Below are positions 52,750 to 61,571 of a DNA stretch of 64,000 nt, one piece after another; positions within the stretch are counted from its first letter, which is position 1, and each line of letters starts with the position of its first letter. The position numbers were made by a program, and so were the translations under genes. The notes under the pieces are model-generated. The model searched no databases and had not been told where the DNA came from. It worked only from the letters and a program-made list of their open reading frames with translations. The DNA is from a bacterium (lineage in GTDB: Bacteria > Bdellovibrionota_C > UBA2361 > RFPC01): the NCBI GenBank assembly GCA_030428205.1, contig JAUIBK010000022.1, positions 1 through 64,000 on the forward strand, given 5' to 3'.

Positions 52750-54027
52750 ATGTGTACTGAAAGCTCCCCAATACCCGAGAAACTCGCTGGCCTGACAACT
52801 TCAGGTTTATTCCCACTACTGACCTCAGACGAACAAGACTTCCTCTCCCACCTTGCCACCGAGTACCCCCTGAGCTATCAGGAATTCCGCACGCTCATTC
52901 AACACAGCCGAGATCTCGCTATGTGGCAAGAACCCCCTCTTCAAGTCCTGTGGGAAGGCATGGCCTCTACCGTCGCTCCACACCTGCCCCCTGCTCAAAA
53001 GAAGAAAGAGATCTTTAAAGGAATACAAAAAAAGATGAAGGACTACGTGGATTCACCAAAGTCCTACCCAGCAAACGGTCTCTCAAAGCCAAAAAGAGCC
53101 CCTCTCTCATTTGTTTCAGGCGGATCGAACACGTCACTCGTCGGAGACTGCCCTGTAGCATCTGAAAAAACTGTTTGCTGTAACCTAAAAACAATTGATG
53201 CCGTAGAAAACTGCGCATTTGGATGTAGTTACTGTACCATTCAAACGTTTTACCAAGATAAAGTCGTTGTCAATGACCACATCTTGGAAGCCTTACAAAA
53301 CACAGAACTTGATCCTGATCGCTTCTACCATATCGGCACTGGGCAATCTTCGGATTCGCTCGTATGGGGGAACAAAGAAGGAATCCTGGAAAAGATTCTC
53401 GCCTTCGCTCAAAAACACCCTAACATTCTCCTTGAGCTCAAGACGAAATCAGCAAATGTCTCCCATCTTATTCAAAACCCAACACCTCCAAATATCGTGT
53501 GCTCATGGAGTCTCAATACTGAAACTATTATTCAAAACGAAGAGCACTTCACCGCTGGATTGCACCAACGCCTTGAAGCGGCGAGAAAAGCTGCCGATGC
53601 GGGCATCGCCGTTGCCTTTCACTTCCACCCAATTGTGCATTATGATAAATGGATAGAAGACTACGGGGCACTCGTCGAAAAAGTCCTTAGTGAATTCTCG
53701 CCCAAAGAGGTGCTCTTTCTCTCTTTTGGCTCAGTCACCTTCATCAAACCAGTCATCAAAAAAATTAGAGAACGGGGTGAGCCTAGCAAAATCTTACAGA
53801 TGGACATGGATACCGATCCTCACGGCAAACTTACTTACTCCAAAGAACGAAAAGTTGAAATGTTTCATTTTATGCATAAAGCATTTCGGCCGTGGCATGA
53901 GAAAGTATTTATGTATCTTTGCATGGAGCGCGCTGAGATCTGGGATCAGGTCTTTGGTTGGCATTACGAGACAAACGAGCTCTTTGAAGATGAGTTTCGA
54001 AAACTCCGTGATTCACTCTTCCCCTAG
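52750..54027 (+). CDS. SplB-like radical SAM protein
   Basis: 425 residues. The radical SAM cluster motif CAFGCSYCTIQ (CxxxCxxC) lies at about 157-165, inside AVENCAFGCSYCTIQTFYQD, the form seen in spore photoproduct lyase (SplB)-like proteins. Further family features are YHIGTGQSSDSLVWGN, LLELKTKSANVSHL and WSLNTETIIQNEEH. The N-terminal 120 residues are helical and not typical of SplB. Nothing else in the window suggests sporulation, so a different DNA- or protein-modifying role is likely. No Shine-Dalgarno is visible before the ATG. Confidence 0.82.
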   Translation: MCTESSPIPEKLAGLTTSGLFPLLTSDEQDFLSHLATEYPLSYQEFRTLIQHSRDLAMWQEPPLQVLWEGMASTVAPHLPPAQKKKEIFKGIQKKMKDYVDSPKSYPANGLSKPKRAPLSFVSGGSNTSLVGDCPVASEKTVCCNLKTIDAVENCAFGCSYCTIQTFYQDKVVVNDHILEALQNTELDPDRFYHIGTGQSSDSLVWGNKEGILEKILAFAQKHPNILLELKTKSANVSHLIQNPTPPNIVCSWSLNTETIIQNEEHFTAGLHQRLEAARKAADAGIAVAFHFHPIVHYDKWIEDYGALVEKVLSEFSPKEVLFLSFGSVTFIKPVIKKIRERGEPSKILQMDMDTDPHGKLTYSKERKVEMFHFMHKAFRPWHEKVFMYLCMERAEIWDQVFGWHYETNELFEDEFRKLRDSLFP

Positions 54028-54672
54028 CTACCACTTATCGAGGTATGGGGAATCAAGGTCGGGAATAGCACAGTCAGGGCAATCTGAATCCCGTGCATGG
54101 CTCACACTCTCAGAAACATACCAAACGACTCCCTTAATAGAGCTCATTTCTACAGGACCAAACTCTCTGGAATCCTGACTAGCATGACGGTGATCACCAA
54201 GAACGAAAACACTACCTTCAGGAACATCAAATGGTCCAAAGCAGTCAGTCGGACCGAAAGTCTCAAATGGCTCACTTACTGCCTCACCGTTAATATGCAA
54301 TCCTTTCTCATTTACTTCGATAGATTCTCCAGGCAATCCACAAACTCGTTTAACATATCGACAGTGATAATCTGGAGGAATAAACACAACAGTATCAAAA
54401 CGCTCTGGTAGTTCTGACGTCAACGGAAAGGTCAAGACAAGAGCACCGTTAGCAATAGCAGGTTCCATCGAGGAGCCTACGACCCTTGACGAGAATTTTT
54501 TCATTGCGAACATCGTAAGACACATCGTGGTTACAGCCACTACTTGACGATTGAGCGTAATGCCATCAAACCACTTTGTTTCTCGAGACGGTTGAAATGA
54601 GGTATCAAGTGAGGTGTTGGACGACTCTGCCTCTGACTTCGTCGTTTGTAGATCAGGTTGGCTCAGATCCAC
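54028..54672 (-). CDS. lepB: Signal peptidase I
   Basis: Cleaves signal peptides of exported proteins, which are numerous here. 214 residues, start GTG 54672. One membrane segment at about 42-60 (VVAVTTMCLTMFAMKKF). The catalytic Ser is in VVGSSMEPAIANG near 68, the general-base Lys in CRYVKRVCGLPGESIEV near 108, and the conserved GDHRHASQDSREFGPV near 157. The C-terminus has an unusual Cys pair (DSDCPDCAIPD). Convergent with the radical SAM gene: the two stops abut without a terminator. Confidence 0.9.
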   Translation of the reverse strand: MDLSQPDLQTTKSEAESSNTSLDTSFQPSRETKWFDGITLNRQVVAVTTMCLTMFAMKKFSSRVVGSSMEPAIANGALVLTFPLTSELPERFDTVVFIPPDYHCRYVKRVCGLPGESIEVNEKGLHINGEAVSEPFETFGPTDCFGPFDVPEGSVFVLGDHRHASQDSREFGPVEMSSIKGVVWYVSESVSHARDSDCPDCAIPDLDSPYLDKW

Positions 54673-54882
54673 TCATAAGGCAATGAAAGGAAGTTTGAGC
54701 AGTGTTGAAAGTGACCCCAAGTCTCAAACATTATATGGGAACAAAACATCTTAAGCGAACTCCAGAGAAAGGAGGGCTTCAGAGGCTAAATACCTCTTTT
54801 ATAACAGGCAGTTAGAGTAGAAGTCGTATCGCACACTCCCAAGATTCATCGACATAACACCTCTAAGGGGAACATTGACGAT

Positions 54883-56196
54883 TTGGGTACGTGTGAAATG
54901 TCACCGAGACAATCTCAAAATAATAGAACAGCTTCCAACCAAGGAACCCTCTTTGAGCACCTCGACAACCTCATTTCTACTCCTACGCTCCCTCCTTCCC
55001 AGACCATGGTTGAACCCAGTGAGGAACACAAAGATGCCAGTAGAGCAAAAGGTACTCCGAATATCCCTCCCCCACAAATCACACCGACTCTAAAGTTCTC
55101 CGCACATCCAATATCTCAAGCTTATCAGCAGTCAGAATATGTTGATCCGAACCAATTGCAACGTGCTCTAGCAGCAAAACCTCTCGGAACCTTCCTTACC
55201 GTCCGTTTTCCTGAGCGGTACGTGAGAGAAACAATAGAGCCAATTGCTCAAAAGCTTCGAAGGCTTCACGACCTCATCAGCAAAACTCATAAGAGAAATC
55301 AGCGAGCATCGTACTATGCAGAGTCTCAACAGTGGCATCACATGGAACAACTCCTAGAAGTCTTAGGCCCCTATAAGTTTATCTCTTATGTTCTCGCACA
55401 CACCCGAGGTGCGTACGCTCAGAGTAAGCCATTCTATCAGCACCGAATCTTTCGCAGAAAATGCGAAGCTACCCAATTTCAACATCCAGTAAAAAAGGAC
55501 GGTGTGCGCTCAGTTGTTCCACATGCACTCAAACTGCTCGGCCTTCCGACGGACACAAGAGATCACAATAAGGCTCTTGCGCGCATCAAAGAGTTCTCAC
55601 GGTTAGGCATTTTTGACATAACACCCCACCCGAAAGAAGCACTCATTGTCGACCTGCTTTCAAATGCGCCCCAGCTTTCACGAGGTGGTAGGGTCTTGCT
55701 CGTATGTAACAACAGAGACCAAATGGAGCATCTAAAAATTCTTCTCGAAAGACACCCAAGAGTTTCACATCTAGTAGACTTTGAAGAGATTCTTGGCTCC
55801 AGTGAGCACTTTGCTCATGCCACCTCAGAGGAGCATGCCTTTTCTTCCCCTTCAAGAAGAGTAGAAGTCTTCACCGCCACCGCCCACCAGCTCGTCCAAT
55901 TGAAAAGCAAACATTCCACCGCAAAGATTCGAGCAGCCCTTTTCCTCGCGTATGACTCTGGAACAATGCAGTTTACAAAAAAAGATAATCGTATAATACG
56001 AGAACGAGTACCTCCTGGTATACCAGCAACCTTCAGATACCAACCTCAGACGAGACAAACCTTTCCAAAGGACACATACCCAACCATTGTGACCTCAAAG
56101 GCACTCGTGCTCGACACGACAGGAAGCAAGACGGAGATCAACGTGCTCTATCCACTAGAAAGAGCCCAGCCAAATCAAGCAAGATTTCCTTGGTAA
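54883..56196 (+). CDS. Unrecognised 437-residue protein
   Basis: I do not recognise it. The start is TTG 54883 or ATG 54898; no strong ribosome-binding site supports either. Residues 1-90 are disordered and Pro/Ser/Thr-rich. Residues 90-200 are basic and helical (YVRETIEPIAQKLRRLHDLI, HHMEQLLEVLGPYKFISYVL). Residues 255-400 alternate strands and helices (GGRVLLVCNNRDQMEHLKIL, VSHLVDFEEILGSSEHFAH, RVEVFTATAHQLVQLKSKHS), vaguely like a helicase C-terminal or Rossmann-type half, without Walker motifs. The 3' end overlaps pabBC by 22 bases. Confidence 0.65.
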   Translation: MGTCEMSPRQSQNNRTASNQGTLFEHLDNLISTPTLPPSQTMVEPSEEHKDASRAKGTPNIPPPQITPTLKFSAHPISQAYQQSEYVDPNQLQRALAAKPLGTFLTVRFPERYVRETIEPIAQKLRRLHDLISKTHKRNQRASYYAESQQWHHMEQLLEVLGPYKFISYVLAHTRGAYAQSKPFYQHRIFRRKCEATQFQHPVKKDGVRSVVPHALKLLGLPTDTRDHNKALARIKEFSRLGIFDITPHPKEALIVDLLSNAPQLSRGGRVLLVCNNRDQMEHLKILLERHPRVSHLVDFEEILGSSEHFAHATSEEHAFSSPSRRVEVFTATAHQLVQLKSKHSTAKIRAALFLAYDSGTMQFTKKDNRIIRERVPPGIPATFRYQPQTRQTFPKDTYPTIVTSKALVLDTTGSKTEINVLYPLERAQPNQARFPW

Positions 56197-58388
56197 AGCT
56201 CCATGAGTTTCGTTCCAATGGGGGAGCCCATCGTGAGCTTCTGCCCCTCAAAGGATTTCGCCTCGCTCACGCCAATAAGCGAATTGGTAACAAGAACACC
56301 ACAAAAAGAGGAAAGATCCTCTGGAAAGATCTTATGACAGGAAAAAGGAATGGCTTCTTGCCTACAGAGCAATGCGACTTGGCGCTCAGTCACCCCGGGC
56401 AGGACAGAAGAAGAACTCGGGGAGATAACTTCGTTTTCTCGTAAAAAAAGCAGGTTTGCACAATGAGTTTCAGAAATGGATCCATCCGCGTTGAGAAGCA
56501 CAGCATGATCAGCCCCCTCTTCGGTTACCCACTGACTTGCAAGATGCGAAAATAAGTAATTGTTTGTCTTATACCTTGCTAAATAGTTTTCCCGACTATG
56601 CGGGAACACCTTGAGTGATAGCCCTTGAAGATGAGAGGTTCGATGAAATGAACGGGCTTGAGCATACACATGTGGCGTGGGTGTATTAACGTAGGCTCCA
56701 AATTTTATAGCTGCAACATCTGAACGAAGCTTGTTCCTCTCAACGAGCTCAGAAAGAATCATTCTCCAGTCAACATCTGGTAATGACCGAGAGAACAACT
56801 CCTGCCAGCTCTCATTGAACCGTTCAACGTGAGCGTTGAGAAACAACAACCTTCCAGAATCACAACGAACCGTTTCGAAGAGCCCCGCTCCATACTGTGC
56901 TCCCAGGGAACTTAGTGGAAGGGTCGCTTCACTCTCAGGAATGAACATCCCATCGGACCAAACAGTAGGCTCGTTCATTGCACAACCTTTAGAAGTAAAA
57001 AGCTCAAAGAACGTCTTCCCCTTTTCGAGAGATTCGTTGTATTCCTCTTCTGCATCAGAGTCAAAAACAATCCCTCCACCTACTCCAAGAAAAAGCCTCT
57101 TATTTTTCGTGATCGCTGTTCGTATCGCAATGGAAAAATCCATTGTATCATGGAAACTGATATAGCCTATCGCACCAGTGTATACATGACGCACCACAGG
57201 CTCAATCTCGTCGATAATTTCCATTGCGCGAATCTTTGGGCATCCAGTAATTGAACCTCCCGGAAAGAGAGCCTGCAATACATCAACACTTGAAACATCT
57301 GGTGCTTTCTTGCTGGTTATACACGAAACAAGGTGGTGCACATTCGAGTAAGATTCGAGCTGTTTATGTTTTGAGACCTCAACAGAACCGACCTGTGAAA
57401 TTTTTCCTAAATCATTTCGCACGAGATCTACAATCATCGAAAGCTCGGCGCCATTCTTTTCGCTCTCGAGAAGCGCATCTCGATTCTCTCTATCCTCTTC
57501 CCTGTCCCTTCCACGCGGGAGAGTTCCTTTAATAGGCCTCGATTCAAGAGTCATTCCTCGTTGAGCAATAAATCGCTCAGGAGAAGAAGACACAATGTGG
57601 TGATCACCGCAGTGAAGATACGCAAAAAACGGGGCAGGATTATTCTCAAAGAGTCTTTCAAAGAGCTCAAATGGGTCTCCCGTAAAAGCGCATGAGAAAC
57701 GTTGTGAAACATTGGCCTGATAGATATCTCCTTCAAAGATATACTTTCGTACCTTTTCAACTGAATTCAGGTATTGCTGCTTTGTAAAACAAGAACGAGC
57801 TGATTCTGTCGCGCAAAAAGGGGAAACCTCTCTTTGCGGCTCCTTCCACTGCTCTAAAAGTGTATCAACGCGACGTTCAGCATCACATTTCATTTCGGAG
57901 GAAAAACAGGGGGTAGAAATCGTGAGCACACGAGATCCGACTCGTTGTTCAAGAACAAACAGGGGTGAGGTAAAATAAAGTAAAGGTAGGTGGAGATCGT
58001 CTATCGTCGTACGGCAAAGCTTCTCCGTAAAATCTTTCAGTTCGTAACTCAGATACCCAAAAAGTCCCGTAGCAATTGCTGTATCTTCCGCAGAAAAGGC
58101 AGGAGAAAACGCTCTTTGTATCTGATCAAGAAGGCCCCAGGGGCAACCGCACGTATCTTCCGTTTCTCCTTGCACCGTTAGAGTAATCCCCTTCTTCTTC
58201 CCTCTACAGATTAACCATGGGTCAAAAGCAAGATAATGACTTCGCGATGAATCAAAGTCCCCTCCACTACAAAGAACGGTCGTACCGAGACGATTCGCAT
58301 ATCGACGAGCAAGACAGAGAAAGGACTCCTCTACTTCTACCGTTCGCTGAACAATTTGTGTTATAGAATACTTCTCGAGAAGCTTCAT
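56175..58388 (-). CDS. pabB: Aminodeoxychorismate synthase component I fused to 4-amino-4-deoxychorismate lyase
   Basis: 737 residues with two enzymes of p-aminobenzoate synthesis in one chain. The chorismate-binding PabB domain covers about 1-460: YQANVSQRFSCAFTG, SSSPERFIAQRG, SRPIKGTLPRG with the PabB-type Lys, MIVDLVRNDLGK, and GGSITGCPKIRAMEIIDEIE. The PabC-like class-IV PLP domain covers about 470-737: GAQYGAGLFETVRCD, YKTNNYLFSHLA with the probable PLP Lys, HAVLLNADGSISETHCANLL and VLPGVTERQVALLC. Such PabB-PabC fusions are known. The start overlaps the pabA stop (ATGA). Confidence 0.94.
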   Translation of the reverse strand: MKLLEKYSITQIVQRTVEVEESFLCLARRYANRLGTTVLCSGGDFDSSRSHYLAFDPWLICRGKKKGITLTVQGETEDTCGCPWGLLDQIQRAFSPAFSAEDTAIATGLFGYLSYELKDFTEKLCRTTIDDLHLPLLYFTSPLFVLEQRVGSRVLTISTPCFSSEMKCDAERRVDTLLEQWKEPQREVSPFCATESARSCFTKQQYLNSVEKVRKYIFEGDIYQANVSQRFSCAFTGDPFELFERLFENNPAPFFAYLHCGDHHIVSSSPERFIAQRGMTLESRPIKGTLPRGRDREEDRENRDALLESEKNGAELSMIVDLVRNDLGKISQVGSVEVSKHKQLESYSNVHHLVSCITSKKAPDVSSVDVLQALFPGGSITGCPKIRAMEIIDEIEPVVRHVYTGAIGYISFHDTMDFSIAIRTAITKNKRLFLGVGGGIVFDSDAEEEYNESLEKGKTFFELFTSKGCAMNEPTVWSDGMFIPESEATLPLSSLGAQYGAGLFETVRCDSGRLLFLNAHVERFNESWQELFSRSLPDVDWRMILSELVERNKLRSDVAAIKFGAYVNTPTPHVYAQARSFHRTSHLQGLSLKVFPHSRENYLARYKTNNYLFSHLASQWVTEEGADHAVLLNADGSISETHCANLLFLRENEVISPSSSSVLPGVTERQVALLCRQEAIPFSCHKIFPEDLSSFCGVLVTNSLIGVSEAKSFEGQKLTMGSPIGTKLMELYQGNLA

Positions 58389-58975
58389 GTGAGATCCTCT
58401 CCGTGAGAGACTCTCGCCAACCTAAGAAAATTACGAGCGATGCTCACCCCATGCTCCTGCAAAAAACTTTCGGGGTGAAACTGGACACCATGAATACAAA
58501 GAGTTGGATGAGACGCTGCCATAACGACACTCTCACCTACTTGTGCTGTGACTTGAAGCTCACTTTTTCCACCAAGCATAAGCGAATGGTATCGCGCCGC
58601 ACGAAACGGGCTTGGCACTCCGTCAAAGAGAGGATGCCCAGTGTGCGTAACCTCACTGACCTTACCATGTACAGGAAGAGGTGCATGCACCGTTTTTCCA
58701 CCGAACACCTCGTGAATACACTGTAATCCTAAGCACACCCCAAAGAGTGGAATCTTTCCAGCAAAGTGTTCTATCAGGGGACAAGAGTTTCCCGCGTGCT
58801 CAGGGGTCTTCGGCCCAGGACTAATAACAAGAAAGCTCGGAGATATCTGCTGTACCTGAGCAACATCAACTTCATCAGCACGGCGCACATCGACCTCAAC
58901 CTCTAGCGAACAAAAGAGCTGCGCGAGGTTATAGGTAAAAGAGTCATAGTTATCAACAAGTAAGAGTCGCTCCAT
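58385..58975 (-). CDS. pabA: Aminodeoxychorismate synthase glutamine amidotransferase subunit
   Basis: Supplies ammonia from glutamine to PabB. 196 residues from ATG 58975 (RLLLVDNYDSFTYNLAQLF at the N-terminus); the frame can be extended to 59059 without homology. The triad is complete: Cys in LFGVCLGLQCIHEVFGG near 80, His and Glu in IHGVQFHPESFLQ near 170-175. PabA and TrpG are similar; the overlap with pabB-pabC settles the assignment. Folate made here feeds the GcvT/FolD enzymes at the other end of the window. Confidence 0.92.
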   Translation of the reverse strand: MERLLLVDNYDSFTYNLAQLFCSLEVEVDVRRADEVDVAQVQQISPSFLVISPGPKTPEHAGNSCPLIEHFAGKIPLFGVCLGLQCIHEVFGGKTVHAPLPVHGKVSEVTHTGHPLFDGVPSPFRAARYHSLMLGGKSELQVTAQVGESVVMAASHPTLCIHGVQFHPESFLQEHGVSIARNFLRLARVSHGEDLT

Positions 58976-59147
58976 GATGCAGCAGATCAAAGCATGTTTG
59001 GGTGTCTCGGGGCAAATCCTTAGACCAAGAAAGTGCACCAAAGATATACGGCAGCTCAACCATTGCCGTCTCGGCCAGAAGTCACACCTTTATTGCCAGG
59101 ATAACCCCCTTTTCTGCTCCCTAGCGGGAGGAGTTTGAGCTCTACAA

Positions 59148-60317
59148 TTAATTAATTTTAATGTAGTAGTACACTGCTATATTCTTAGGACGAGTCTCTA
59201 CATCATACCGCACTGACCCGTAGCCTGCTAAATCACTCGGCTCCAATATTCTGCCGTCTTGATACTCCGGTAAACCATATGCTCCAAGAAAAGTTCCTGT
59301 TTTCGTATACCCTGCATCACGAGCTCGTTGGTGCTCATGTCCGTGCCCCTGAAAGGCATCTTCTTGGGTATCCCCAGCAGCACGCTCACCAGCGGGGTCT
59401 TCTAATCCATCATCTCTTGCTACGTTAAGCCCACGGAGAAACATTCCACGCATATCAGGCACAGTCTCGCCACCAGTGACTGTCGCATAATGTGAACCAC
59501 CGACTTCGCGACCATCTGCTAACGTCCAGACGCTTTGAGACGAATCAAAGCTTTGAGGATCTCCAACAGCCTGAGCAAACACACTCGGAGATAAAATCGA
59601 AACTTCAACTGTACCAACAGGACGGAGAGCGCCTTGTCCAGGAGGACCGGCAGGGCCTGCTGGTCCTATCTGACCAACTCCTCCCTGGGGACCTATTGGT
59701 CCAGGGGCACCTTGAGGACCGACTTCTCCTTTTGGACCTTGAAGTCCAGGAACTCCTTGTAGTCCTTGCTCCCCTTTAGGTCCAACCGGGCCCATTGGGC
59801 CAGTAGCCCCGGTTACTCCAACTGGTCCTTGAGGCCCTGTGGGACCGGCAGGCCCTCGAAGACTATACAGATCAGCCATATCAACCATATTCACTACTGA
59901 TGTTGTAGAAGAGAGACTGATAAATCGGTTAAACCAGGTACTCCGAGAGGTGACGGCCTGAATATAAATCATACCCGACCCATCTTCCGGCCAAGGTACG
60001 GCAATAGTCGCTTCACCACTTCGACTCAGCCTTCCTTCAGCTAGCGTCTTTGAAGAAGAAGAAAGAGTCGCTTCTTCCCGTCTATCGTGTGAAATCTCAA
60101 AGAGATCACGAGTTGATCCCCAAGCGATATGATAATGCGCTCGAGAGGAACCCTCTATGGTCAAATGGATGAGGAACGGATCATCAGGGTTTGTCGTTGG
60201 AACGATACGCTCGGACACTTGAAGCTCAAGATCACTGCGAAGTGCAGAACTTGAAAGCGGGTAAAGCAGGACAAAGGACACACATACTGCGAGTATAAGT
60301 CTCAAAGAGAATCTCAT
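59148..60317 (-). CDS. Exported collagen-like protein with phage-tail-collar-like C-terminus
   Basis: 389 residues from the ATG at 60317, where a signal peptide begins ([20 protein letters not shown] ... SSSA). Residues about 25-145 form a beta-rich domain ([40 protein letters not shown]). About 25 Gly-X-Y triplets follow at 152-228 ([19 protein letters not shown]). The C-terminal region resembles phage tail-collar or fibre proteins: [19 protein letters not shown], the His-rich [11 protein letters not shown] and [12 protein letters not shown]. Bacterial collagen-like proteins form triple helices on the cell surface. No phage genes surround it, so it is a host surface protein by inference. Confidence 0.85.
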   Translation of the reverse strand: MRFSLRLILAVCVSFVLLYPLSSSALRSDLELQVSERIVPTTNPDDPFLIHLTIEGSSRAHYHIAWGSTRDLFEISHDRREEATLSSSSKTLAEGRLSRSGEATIAVPWPEDGSGMIYIQAVTSRSTWFNRFISLSSTTSVVNMVDMADLYSLRGPAGPTGPQGPVGVTGATGPMGPVGPKGEQGLQGVPGLQGPKGEVGPQGAPGPIGPQGGVGQIGPAGPAGPPGQGALRPVGTVEVSILSPSVFAQAVGDPQSFDSSQSVWTLADGREVGGSHYATVTGGETVPDMRGMFLRGLNVARDDGLEDPAGERAAGDTQEDAFQGHGHEHQRARDAGYTKTGTFLGAYGLPEYQDGRILEPSDLAGYGSVRYDVETRPKNIAVYYYIKIN

Positions 60318-60360
60318 ACTGCACCTATTATACTGAAGGCATTTAAAAAATGCCGGAAGT

Positions 60361-60380
60361 CCCCCAGAGGGACAATACAG
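60361..60380 (+). repeat. Dispersed 20-mer, copy 2
   Basis: CCCCCAGAGGGACAATACAG, 19 of 20 identical to 34036-34055. It lies upstream of the collagen-like gene, on the opposite strand to it, after a small hairpin and TGCCGGA. Confidence 0.7.
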
Positions 60381-60630
60381 AGACACCGCAAACAAACTAT
60401 AAAACCGACCAGGTTTTTCCGAGAGAAGCTGCACCTCTCTAAGACAACCTTTAGGTCTTTGCATTACCGAAGCCGGTAAAACAAATTCGCGGTGTCTATC
60501 GGCCCGAAAGCCTCACCCATGTTAATAAGTTCGGATCAGATCGGATTTGTCTTTAGAATTCGGCGTGGAATTTTCTTAGGAGATTTCTAGGTAATGTTCA
60601 CAGGGATGGATTCACATGCTCCCACTAAGC

Positions 60631-60793
60631 GGAGGGTGATACCAAGAATAATACCAAAACCAAGATAGAGACGAAGACTAAGACGAAGGCAACGGCTGAT
60701 ACTGAGAACTAGACTTTTTTCCTCTTAGTCTATTTCTCCGCCTCCGCCTTTGCCTATATCTTGGTTTTGGTATTATTCTTGGTATCACCCTCC
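60631..60793. repeat. 163-bp hairpin with perfect 37-bp outer stem
   Basis: Arms 60631-60667 (GGAGGGTGATACCAAGAATA then ATACCAAAACCAAGATA) and 60757-60793 are exact complements over 37 bp. The inner 89 bases are 6-nt-phased purine-rich on the left (gacgaa gactaa gacgaa ggcaac) and pyrimidine-rich on the right (ctccgc ctccgc ctttgc). They pair imperfectly around T6. It lies about 65 bases before rsmD. Confidence 0.85.
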
Positions 60794-60857
60794 ACCAATA
60801 TATGATTAGCAAACTTAATTATGTTACTGTCACCCCAGACCTAACGAGATCCCCTCT

Positions 60858-61406
60858 ATGCGAATAATCGGCGGCACCGCAAAAGGAAGAAAACTTCTCT
60901 CTGTTCCAGGCTCAACAACGAGGCCTATCCTCGATCGCGTCAAAGCCCCTCTCTTCGACATCCTTCGCCCCAATCTTCCAGAAATGGAAATCCTTGATCT
61001 CTTCGCCGGAAGTGGAAGCGTCGGTATTGAAGCTTTAAGCCAAGGGGCAAAACACTGCACATTCCTCGATCTCACCTCAAAGGCAACCGATACAATTAAA
61101 GAAAATCTTCAGACCTGCGACCTACGAGGAAAAGCCGAGGTCCGCACCACCGACGCATTTGCTTATCTAAGGAAAGCAAAGCGTTCTTTTGACCTCATTT
61201 ACGTCGCACCACCTCAATATGAAAATCTATGGGTTGAAGCAATGCATCACATAGCCGAGCGCCCACACCTTGTTGAGTCTCGCGGGCTTGTTGTTGTTCA
61301 GATAGATCCGAAGGAATACGAAGTGCTTTCTTTGCGTGAATTTGACCTTGAGCAGGAGCGGAAGTATGGGAATACGATGTTGCTTTTTTTTCGTAAGACA
61401 AGCTAA
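60858..61406 (+). CDS. rsmD: 16S rRNA (guanine(966)-N2)-methyltransferase RsmD
   Basis: 182 residues. The N-terminus RIIGGTAKGRKLLSVPG and TRPILDRVKAPLFDIL are RsmD signatures. The SAM site is MEILDLFAGSGSVGIEALSQGA. The catalytic motif IV reads YVAPPQYENLW in place of the common DPPY, a variant also known in some RsmD-like proteins. The end is GNTMLLFFRKTS. Only weak ribosome-binding features precede the ATG. Monocistronic, ending in the family-1 hairpin. Confidence 0.9.
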   Translation: MRIIGGTAKGRKLLSVPGSTTRPILDRVKAPLFDILRPNLPEMEILDLFAGSGSVGIEALSQGAKHCTFLDLTSKATDTIKENLQTCDLRGKAEVRTTDAFAYLRKAKRSFDLIYVAPPQYENLWVEAMHHIAERPHLVESRGLVVVQIDPKEYEVLSLREFDLEQERKYGNTMLLFFRKTS

Positions 61407-61424
61407 ATATTTCGATTTGAACAG

Positions 61425-61512
61425 CCATTTACGTGAACTTTTTTCTCCGTGGCTAAAATCACGTTACAACACCAAAGTGTTATGCCACGGAGAAAAAAGT
61501 TCACGTAAATGG
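61425..61512. terminator. 29-bp-stem / 30-nt-loop hairpin (family 1) between convergent genes
   Basis: Arms 61425-61453 (CCATTTACGTGAAC, T6, CTCCGTGGC) and 61484-61512 are perfect complements over 29 bp with a 30-nt loop, exactly the geometry of 15502-15589. It lies between rsmD (+) and the SIMPL gene (-), with coding stops 19 and 60 bases away. Confidence 0.85.
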
Positions 61513-61571
61513 TAACGAAAAGAAGAGGTTTCTCGAGACTACCTCTGCCTGTCACTGGACAAGGAGGGAAA

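Larger units (their letters stand above)
60318..60857. other. 540-base intergenic region with repeat elements
   Basis: Divergent gap between the collagen-like gene and rsmD. It contains a short hairpin ggcattt/aaatgcc (about 60338-60354), copy 2 of the dispersed 20-mer at 60361-60380, and the long hairpin at 60631-60793. Promoters are not assignable with confidence. Confidence 0.45.

Noticed and set aside
59148..60317. Prophage tail-fibre gene
   Set aside because: It has a signal peptide and collagen triplets, and neighbours are pab genes and rsmD with no phage genes.
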